Of a DNA stretch of 46,693 nt, positions 17,849-24,757 are shown piece by piece. The position numbers and the translations under genes were made by a program. The stretch covers positions 1 to 46,693 of the forward strand of contig CANRHI010000003.1 in NCBI GenBank assembly GCA_947630365.1, written 5' to 3'. This DNA comes from an uncultured Clostridia bacterium (GTDB taxonomy: Bacteria > Bacillota > Clostridia > Christensenellales > Borkfalkiaceae). Position 1 is the stretch's first letter. The number at the start of each line of letters is the position of its first letter. Under the pieces are notes generated by a model. It was not told the DNA's origin. It did no database searches and saw nothing but the letters and a program-made list of their open reading frames with translations.

Positions 17849-18090
17849 TAAATTTGCAACAGATTTTTCACCGCCTTAGGCACAATCATTGCCCATTTCG
17901 CTTTCAAAAATGCAATACATATCTCTTTTTGGGCAACAGGAAATATCGCCTCACGGCAAATCACCGCGCGGCGATGGAGGGTAGATACCTATAAAAAGTA
18001 CGAAGGAAAAGGGCGCTTCGTAAAGTGGAAGTTTCTGCCCGAGGGCTTGGATGTTTGGGGAATTTGTAGGTACGAATGCCGGGCGCTTCC
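17849..18090. other. Gene-free spacer upstream of the polysaccharide promoter
   Basis: No credible gene is seen between the polysaccharide promoter and the terminator at 18091-18126. The segment contains short inverted pairs (TTGCCC/GGGCAA around 17890-17936 and ATCGCC/GGCGAT around 17945-17975) and a repeated GGGCGCTTC word at 18011 and 18081. None forms a compact hairpin or resembles a riboswitch known to me. It could hold operator sites for the polysaccharide operon, but no specific evidence was found. Confidence 0.5.
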
Positions 18091-18126
18091 TCAAAAAATT
18101 CGCCGTGACGTTTCGAAGTCACGGCG
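18091..18126 (-). terminator. Rho-independent terminator after the FtsK-gamma-like gene
   Basis: A perfect 9-base stem (CGCCGTGAC at 18101-18109 pairing with GTCACGGCG at 18118-18126, loop of 8) is followed on the minus strand by AATTTTTT. It begins 11 bases after the stop codon of the gene at 18137 and ends the three-gene AAA+ protease operon. Confidence 0.93.
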
Positions 18127-18136
18127 GATATGCTCT

Positions 18137-19279
18137 TTATTCCTCGGGAAGGGGGCCGTAGCGGTCCTCGAAGTTCTCCCTGTCGATGAGGATGGGGTAT
18201 CTCCCCTTTCGTCTGTCGTATTTTCCGAGGTAGCTCATGCCGTCCATCCAGTCGATGATGCGGCCCGCCTTCGCCACGCCGATGCCGAGCAGCTTTTGGA
18301 TCCTGCTGTTGGAGGTGAAGCCCTCCTTCACGCCGAAACCGAGCGCGCGGATATATTCGGGCGGGACCTCCTCGTTCTCGAGCTGCATTTGCACGCTCGC
18401 GATGCCGAGGGCATCCGCCGCCTCCTCGGGAAGAGGCTTCATGCTCCCCATGGTCTCGGCGGCTTTCAAGTACTTCATCGCCTCCTCGGCGTCTCCCCGA
18501 TCGAGGGCGAGCGCCGCCTTGCGCTTTAGCATATCGTCCACGCTCTCGTCCTTCTCGGGCGTATCCGAGAGAATGGCGTCGAGATAGGCGCCGAGGGAGT
18601 CGTCGTCCATGCCCGTCTCCTTGCTCTCCTCTTCCTCGAGCTTGTTCCCCCGCTCCTCCGCGCCCGAGAGGGCGGAGCTGAAGTCGTCCTCCCCATCGCC
18701 CCGATGGCGGGGAGGCTCGAAGAGGGAGTCGATCGCCCTCTTCACGGCGTCCTCCTGCGCGCGGGTGGGTTTCAAGGAGTCCGAGCCGAACAAGTCGTCG
18801 TCGTCCTCGTCGTCCTCGTCCTCCTCTTCCTCGGAGGCCTTGAGGTCCTCTTCGGCGAGGGCGGAAAATCTACGGCGGATGACGTCCATCCTCCTGCGGC
18901 GGAAGAAGTCGGGCACGTCGTCCTGCGGCTCCTCGGGTTCGTCGACGAGCGTCCAGACCGAGCCGAGAAGCTCTTCGAAGCTCACCTCCGAGCTCTCCTC
19001 GGGAAGGGAGAGCTCCCCGCTCACGGGGTCCTCCAAGATGCGCCCGCGAAGGGCGGAGATGTCCGCCACAAAGCGGTAGGTATCCGTTTTGCCCTGCGCC
19101 GCGGCGATGAGGCGGCTCGTCTGCAGTTCGGAGAGGATGCGCTCCACGTCGTCGAAGTCGATGGACGCCTTCCCGTCCGTCTTGCGCGCCTCGGCGAGGA
19201 GCTCCGCAAGCGTAAATTGCGTTCTTCCGAAATTCATGAGCTTGAGAAGCGCTCTCAAGACGATATTTTCTCTATCCAT
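18137..19279 (-). CDS. Acidic protein with N-terminal winged-helix-like region and C-terminal FtsK-gamma-like domain
   Basis: I recognise no named family for this 380-residue protein. Residues 1-75 look like a winged helix (VLRALLKLMNFGRTQFTLAE, then ERILSELQTSRLI). Residues 85-240 are low-complexity and very acidic, including an almost pure Asp/Glu run at about 150-162. Residues about 240-300 contain a helical pair resembling a TPR unit (ALALDRGDAEEAMKYLKAAE). Residues 307-352 match the FtsK gamma winged helix: a helix near TSNSRIQKLLGIGVAKAGRI then IDWMDGMSYLG. In FtsK that domain reads DNA orientation sequences. Its ATG overlaps the end of the AAA+ protease gene by 8 bases, so the two proteins are probably partners. 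It has no motor domain, so it is not a fragment of FtsK itself. The function is unknown. Confidence 0.75.
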   Translation of the reverse strand: MDRENIVLRALLKLMNFGRTQFTLAELLAEARKTDGKASIDFDDVERILSELQTSRLIAAAQGKTDTYRFVADISALRGRILEDPVSGELSLPEESSEVSFEELLGSVWTLVDEPEEPQDDVPDFFRRRRMDVIRRRFSALAEEDLKASEEEEDEDDEDDDDLFGSDSLKPTRAQEDAVKRAIDSLFEPPRHRGDGEDDFSSALSGAEERGNKLEEEESKETGMDDDSLGAYLDAILSDTPEKDESVDDMLKRKAALALDRGDAEEAMKYLKAAETMGSMKPLPEEAADALGIASVQMQLENEEVPPEYIRALGFGVKEGFTSNSRIQKLLGIGVAKAGRIIDWMDGMSYLGKYDRRKGRYPILIDRENFEDRYGPLPEE

Positions 19280-22148
19280 TGTTCACCTCCCGGACGAGGG
19301 GCGTAAGCTCGGTGCCGTCGAGACTGATTTTTTCGAGAAGGACGTCCGCCACCCTCTTCACAGCCTCCTTGTTCGCCCCGATGAGCTCGCGCGCGTGGGC
19401 ATATTCTCCCTTGACGACATCCGCGATGCGCGTCTTTGCCTCGGTAGGAAGCTCCTTGCTGCGATCGATCCAGAGGAGAAATCCCTCGTCCATCGCATAG
19501 TCGCACACATAGCGGGAGGCGTATTCGGTCGCCGCGCGAAGGTCGCTGCTCGCATCCGAACGCACGCCGTCCTCCCCGTAGAAGGCGACTTCGCCCACCC
19601 TTCCCGCAAGGGAGATGCAGATGCGGGCGAGCAGGTCTGCCCGCGAGAGATCGGTCACCTTCTCGTCGGCGTAATATACATACCCGCCGTAGTCGCCGCG
19701 GGCGCGGATGGTCGTGTAGGAAGGCGTAATGCCGAGCAGCACCGCCGCGACGGCGTGCCCCGCCTCGTGAATGGCGATCCTGCGCATTTTCTCCTCGTCG
19801 TATTCCTTGTTCTCGCCGTCTGCGTACCGCTCGAACGCCTCGACGAGCATTTCGTCCGAGACAGCGGTGCGGCGGTCCGTCCCCTCCCGCACGGCGTTTT
19901 GCACGACGAGATCGAGCTCGGCGAGCGACCAGCCGACCGAGCGCTTGGCGACGCTCTCCGCCGTGCGCGGGCTGACCTCGCAACCGTAGCGGGAAAGGGT
20001 ATCCGTGAGGTAGGCGGTGCGCGTCTCGAGGTCGGGAAGCTCGATGCGGATCTTTCGGTCGAAGCGGCGCAAAAATGCCTCGTCGAGCACCGTTTCCCCC
20101 TTTTGGGTGTTGAAATTGGTCGCCGCAACGAGAAAGACGGGATAGGCGGAGGTATCCGAAAAGCCGTCCATCTCCGAAAGGAGGGCGTTGAGGATCTCGG
20201 TGGTGCCGCCGTCCGAGACGGTGCGGGCGCGCGCGATGGCGTCTATCTCGTCGATGAAGAGGATGCAGGGCGCGTACCTTCGCGCGACGGAGAAGGTCTC
20301 GCGGATGGCCTTCGCCCCCTCCCCCGCGAGCTTATCGATGAACGAAGCGGCGTTCCTCTGCATGAAGGGAAGCCCCGCTTCCGCCGCCAGCGCCTTGGCG
20401 AGCATGGTCTTGCCCGTGCCCGGGGCGCCGTCGAGAAGGATGCCGCGGGGCGGGCGGATGCCGCTCCTTCTGTACATGTCGTGTTCCTTGAGCACGCGGA
20501 TGATGCGCCCGAGCTCCTCCTTGGCGTCCTTGGCGCCGTAGATATCCGAGAAGCGGACGTTGGGGATGGTGCGGTCGGCGGAGAACTTCTCCTCGTCCGC
20601 CGCCTCCTTTGCGATGCTCACGCGCAGCTGCCCCACCGAGAGCGTCGCCGTGTGCGAAGCGTCGTCGAAGCGCCACTTCGTCTCGAATTCCACGATCTTA
20701 TTGGCGCGGAAGAGCATGCCGCAGATGGAGGTGAGCCCGAGATTTTCCAAAATTTCGCGCGCCCATTCCTCGAGCGGGAGCCGCTTCCCCGCATGGAAGT
20801 TGCAGCCCGAGGCGCCGCGGTCGGTATAGTCGTCGAATACGGCGCCCGTCTTGGCGGCGGTGTCGTACACATACACGGGAAATTCGTTCTGCGTCGTGAG
20901 GGCGGGGAAGAGCTGCCCCGAGAAGCGCTTCAGCTCCTCCTTGATATCGAGAATGGCGGCGGAGAAGCCCTCCGTTCCCACCGATTTCAGGTCGTACCCC
21001 TCCTTTGCGAACACGATCTCCGTCTTTTCGGGCACGAGGGAGCGGAAAAAGTCCTCCTTCTCCTCTCTGCAACAGACGAGCACGCGCGATTTGCCCGTGC
21101 CGAAAAAGACTTCCCGCGCGCTCTCGGAGGCGTCCGAGAGGTCGATCTCGCAGTGCAGTTCGGTGAAAAAGGGCGTGCCGAGCTCGCGTTTTGCCTTCAC
21201 CATGCGCTCGATATTGCGCGCGAAGAATTCGTTCACCGCCTTTTTTGCCGTGCGGATATCCGCCCTCTCCCCTTGGTTGAAGAGAACGAGGTCGGCAAAG
21301 CGGTCTCTGTCGACACGGATAGCGATGCTGTACTTTTCGTCGTAGTAGGAAATGCACTGCGCGATCTCCTCGGCGATGGCGGCATGGAGCACCTCGGGGC
21401 GGAGCTTGTTGAAGAGGATGATGCGCCCCATCGAGAGACGGGAGACGAGGGCTTCCGAAAAATACGGCTGGCCCGTGCGGGGGTCCTCGTCGCTTTTCAA
21501 CGCCTTCACCACGGTGCTCTGCGGGGTCGTCGAAAGGAGGTAGGTGGTGAGCGGCTTCTCGTACAGGCTCTTGCCCGCGTTGGAGGTGATGACGACGATG
21601 ACGTCGCGGAAACTCACGAAGTCCCCCGTGAAGGAATCCTGCACCTCCCCGCGCTCGAGGATCTGGAAAAAGCGGCTCTGCACGTTGTTATGCGCCTTCT
21701 CGAAGTCGTCCAAAATGAGCACGCACACGGGGTGCTCGAGCACATAGCCCGTCAAAAATCCCGCTGCGGCGCTCTTGTAGGAGGGGTGGATGCCGAACAG
21801 CTCCGAAAGGGACGCCTCGTGGTCGTTGTAACTGCTCATATCCAGCCGCAGACAGGGGCGGCGGAGCGCCCCGCCGATGAGCTCTGCCATGTACGTCTTT
21901 CCGACGGCGGAGGGCCCGATGAAGGTCAAAAGTCCCCCGACGCCGTGGGCGTTCTTCCGCCCGTTGATGCCGAAGAGATACTCCTTCACCGCCTGCACGG
22001 CGTAGTCCTGCCCGCGCACGGGGGCGAGCGCCCGATCGAGCTCCTCGACGAGGGCGTAGTCCTCCTCCACCCGCGCGCCCACGAATTCGGGCGAGCTCGC
22101 AATTACATTATTATAAAGACTTGTGCTCTTTACGACTTTATCTGCCAT
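19272..22148 (-). CDS. Tandem AAA+ fusion: ClpB-type ATPase module plus soluble FtsH-type AAA+/M41 zinc protease
   Basis: The 958-residue protein has two AAA+ modules. Module 1 (about 40-315) resembles the second ATPase ring of ClpA/ClpB: Walker A GPSAVGKT (78-85), LSELFGIHPSYKS with the pore-loop tyrosine near 124, Walker B LILDDFEKAH (144-153) and sensor 1 VITSNAG (187-192). Residues 340-525 are unassigned. Module 2 (about 530-770) is FtsH-like: GAPGTGKT (574-581), CILFIDEIDAI (628-638), ALLSEMDGF and FLRRFDRK. The M41 protease follows, with HEAGH (794-798) and the third zinc ligand D869 in ASSDL. FtsH proteins normally have two membrane helices before the ATPase; none is present, so this should be cytoplasmic. 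Odd residues are Asp148 where Clp has the catalytic Walker B Glu, and Leu607 in place of the FtsH pore phenylalanine. The start at 22148 follows a GGAGG-like site; the frame upstream of it lies within the preceding gene. Confidence 0.9.
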   Translation of the reverse strand: MADKVVKSTSLYNNVIASSPEFVGARVEEDYALVEELDRALAPVRGQDYAVQAVKEYLFGINGRKNAHGVGGLLTFIGPSAVGKTYMAELIGGALRRPCLRLDMSSYNDHEASLSELFGIHPSYKSAAAGFLTGYVLEHPVCVLILDDFEKAHNNVQSRFFQILERGEVQDSFTGDFVSFRDVIVVITSNAGKSLYEKPLTTYLLSTTPQSTVVKALKSDEDPRTGQPYFSEALVSRLSMGRIILFNKLRPEVLHAAIAEEIAQCISYYDEKYSIAIRVDRDRFADLVLFNQGERADIRTAKKAVNEFFARNIERMVKAKRELGTPFFTELHCEIDLSDASESAREVFFGTGKSRVLVCCREEKEDFFRSLVPEKTEIVFAKEGYDLKSVGTEGFSAAILDIKEELKRFSGQLFPALTTQNEFPVYVYDTAAKTGAVFDDYTDRGASGCNFHAGKRLPLEEWAREILENLGLTSICGMLFRANKIVEFETKWRFDDASHTATLSVGQLRVSIAKEAADEEKFSADRTIPNVRFSDIYGAKDAKEELGRIIRVLKEHDMYRRSGIRPPRGILLDGAPGTGKTMLAKALAAEAGLPFMQRNAASFIDKLAGEGAKAIRETFSVARRYAPCILFIDEIDAIARARTVSDGGTTEILNALLSEMDGFSDTSAYPVFLVAATNFNTQKGETVLDEAFLRRFDRKIRIELPDLETRTAYLTDTLSRYGCEVSPRTAESVAKRSVGWSLAELDLVVQNAVREGTDRRTAVSDEMLVEAFERYADGENKEYDEEKMRRIAIHEAGHAVAAVLLGITPSYTTIRARGDYGGYVYYADEKVTDLSRADLLARICISLAGRVGEVAFYGEDGVRSDASSDLRAATEYASRYVCDYAMDEGFLLWIDRSKELPTEAKTRIADVVKGEYAHARELIGANKEAVKRVADVLLEKISLDGTELTPLVREVNNG

Positions 22149-22449
22149 GCGGATCCCCGTCCTCCCCCTTGGCGACGCGAAGCGCCTCGTAGTACTCCGC
22201 GAAGATCTTCTCGGAGAGCTCCCTGTCGCGCACGGCGCGGAAGGTTTCCCCAAAGACGCGAAAAGCGAGCGCGGAGAGCATGCTCATCCCCTCCACCCGC
22301 TCGAGCGGGCGAAGGATGCAATACGTCGAGCCGTCGAGCTCGGTCGCATAGATCTGTTCGAAGGAGAGGCGTTTCCCCGCCTTGTTCATGAGAACGAGCG
22401 GCTTCACCTGCCCCGCGTCGAACAGCAACTCCTTGATCTTTTCCTCCAT
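22138..22449 (-). CDS. Small acidic protein, DUF1292-like
   Basis: This 103-residue protein has a beta-rich core of the form LSFEQIYATELDGSTYCILR followed by PLE and ALAFRVF, then a helical tail. The pattern resembles small DUF1292 (YrzB-type) proteins of Bacillota, though I cannot confirm it. There is a good ribosome-binding site (AAGGGAGGCAACGTT then ATG). The stop overlaps the AAA+ fusion gene by 11 bases, so it is the first gene of a coupled three-gene operon. Its role could be as an adaptor or regulator of the protease, which is only inferred from position. Confidence 0.7.
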   Translation of the reverse strand: MEEKIKELLFDAGQVKPLVLMNKAGKRLSFEQIYATELDGSTYCILRPLERVEGMSMLSALAFRVFGETFRAVRDRELSEKIFAEYYEALRVAKGEDGDPHGR

Positions 22450-22486
22450 AACGTTGCCTCCCTTGTGGGCGTTCCGAATCGCAAAC

Positions 22487-22516
22487 AGTATATGAACGTG
22501 TTTCGATTCCCGTCAC
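22487..22516 (-). promoter_or_regulatory. Possible promoter of the AAA+ protease operon
   Basis: A GTGACG (22511-22516) and TATACT (22487-22492) pair with an 18-base spacer lies on the minus strand, 37 bases upstream of the small DUF1292-like gene and over the tsaD stop codon. The match is moderate. The operon may also be reached by read-through from tsaD. Confidence 0.35.
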
Positions 22517-23523
22517 CGAAGCGGGATGCTTGCCTCGGCGTTGATGGTGAGCGGGGAAAATTGTCCCGCCTCGAAGCGGAGCAACCCCTCCGCCGCGATC
22601 ATGGCGGCGTTGTCCGTGCAGCGCTTCTTCTCGGGGAGCACGAGGTGCAGCCCCGCCCTCCCGCACAACAACGAGAGCTTTTCGCGCAGATACCCGTTGG
22701 CAATGACGCCTCCCCCCGCCGTCACGGTGTGCACTTTTTTTTCGAGGGCGGCTTGCACCGTCTTTTCGGCGAGAATGTCGAGCGCGGCGCTCTGGAAGGA
22801 GGCGGCGACATCCGCCTTGGACCATTCTTCCCCCCTCTGCTCCTTATTGTGGACATAGTTGATGATGTGCGTTTTCAGCCCGCTGTACGAAAAATCGTAC
22901 CCGCCCGCGCCCTTGAGCATCTTGGGCATGGGGACGACGGGCCTCCCCTCCCGCGCGAGCGCCTCCACATGCGGCCCCCCGGGGTAGGGAAGGGAGAGGA
23001 CGCGCGCGACCTTATCGAATGCCTCCCCCGCCGCGTCGTCCAAGGTGCCGCCGAGCACTTCGAGCTCTGAGCGGGAGCGGGTATAGAGCACCGCCGTGTG
23101 CCCGCCGCTCGCAAGCAGCGTCACAAAGGGCGGCTCGAGCGTTTTCTCCTCCAAATAGGCGGCGGCGAGGTGCCCGCGGATGTGGTTGACCCCGATGAGG
23201 GGGATGTTCAGCCCGTAGGCAAAGCCCTTGGCGAAGGAGAGCCCCACGAGGAGCGCCCCCAAGAGCCCCGCCCCGTAGGTGACGGCGACGGCGTCGAGCT
23301 CCTCCTTCTTCACCCCCGCAACGCAAAGCGCGCGGGAGACCACCTCGTCGATGGCGTCTGTGTGGACGCGCGAGGCGATCTCGGGCACGACGCCCCCGAA
23401 GCGGGCTTGAAGCTGTGCGGAGGAGACGATCTCGTCCGATAAAAGCTCGCGGCGGCGGATGACCGCCGCCGCCGTCTCATCGCAGGAAGATTCGATCCCG
23501 AGAATAAGCGGTTCCTTTTTCAT
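22513..23523 (-). CDS. tsaD: tRNA N6-threonylcarbamoyladenosine synthase subunit TsaD
   Basis: This 336-residue protein is of normal length for TsaD, which with TsaB and TsaE moves threonylcarbamoyl to A37 of ANN-decoding tRNAs. It has ILGIESSCDETAAAV (residues 7-21), the metal-binding GVNHIRGHLAAAY with H114 and H118, LLASGGHTAVLY, and PYPGGPHVE. The ASKH ATPase elements (TAGGGVIANGYLRE type, then DNAAMIA) are intact. It follows prfB by 3 bases on the minus strand. TsaB and TsaE are not in the window. Confidence 0.97.
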   Translation of the reverse strand: MKKEPLILGIESSCDETAAAVIRRRELLSDEIVSSAQLQARFGGVVPEIASRVHTDAIDEVVSRALCVAGVKKEELDAVAVTYGAGLLGALLVGLSFAKGFAYGLNIPLIGVNHIRGHLAAAYLEEKTLEPPFVTLLASGGHTAVLYTRSRSELEVLGGTLDDAAGEAFDKVARVLSLPYPGGPHVEALAREGRPVVPMPKMLKGAGGYDFSYSGLKTHIINYVHNKEQRGEEWSKADVAASFQSAALDILAEKTVQAALEKKVHTVTAGGGVIANGYLREKLSLLCGRAGLHLVLPEKKRCTDNAAMIAAEGLLRFEAGQFSPLTINAEASIPLR

Positions 23524-23526
23524 GGC

Positions 23527-24624
<1,098 letters not shown>

Positions 24625-24688
24625 AGTTGCTCCGTGTGCGATTTTTTACTTTCGGCAAGACCGTACCCGCGCCTCCGATCTGTTTCCT

Positions 24689-24749
24689 CGTTGAATTTGT
24701 TTGCGAAGAACGCGACCGCAGGGCGCGGACGGAGCAAAGAAATTCAACG
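24689..24749. repeat. Large inverted repeat between secA and prfB
   Basis: Ten-base perfect arms (CGTTGAATTT at 24689-24698 and AAATTCAACG at 24740-24749) enclose nested pairs TTTGC/GCAAA and CCGC/GCGG, making a long cruciform or RNA hairpin of 61 bases. Neither side is followed by a U-run, so it is not a standard terminator. It may be a small palindromic repeat element or a processing signal between secA and prfB. Confidence 0.6.
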
Positions 24750-24757
24750 AAAATAAG

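Noticed and set aside
17849..18090. Riboswitch or small RNA upstream of the glycan operon
   Set aside because: The inverted pairs are short and far apart, lie upstream of the promoter on the minus strand, and match no motif I know.
18793..18835. TCG/TCC microsatellite-like stretch
   Set aside because: It encodes the Asp/Glu run of the acidic protein and is in frame; no sign of a separate element.
19089..22391. A very long plus-strand open frame (about 1100 codons) opposite the Clp-FtsH fusion
   Set aside because: It is antisense to a gene with clear domains. High GC and codon bias keep the opposite frame open; its product is low-complexity and has no motifs or start signal.
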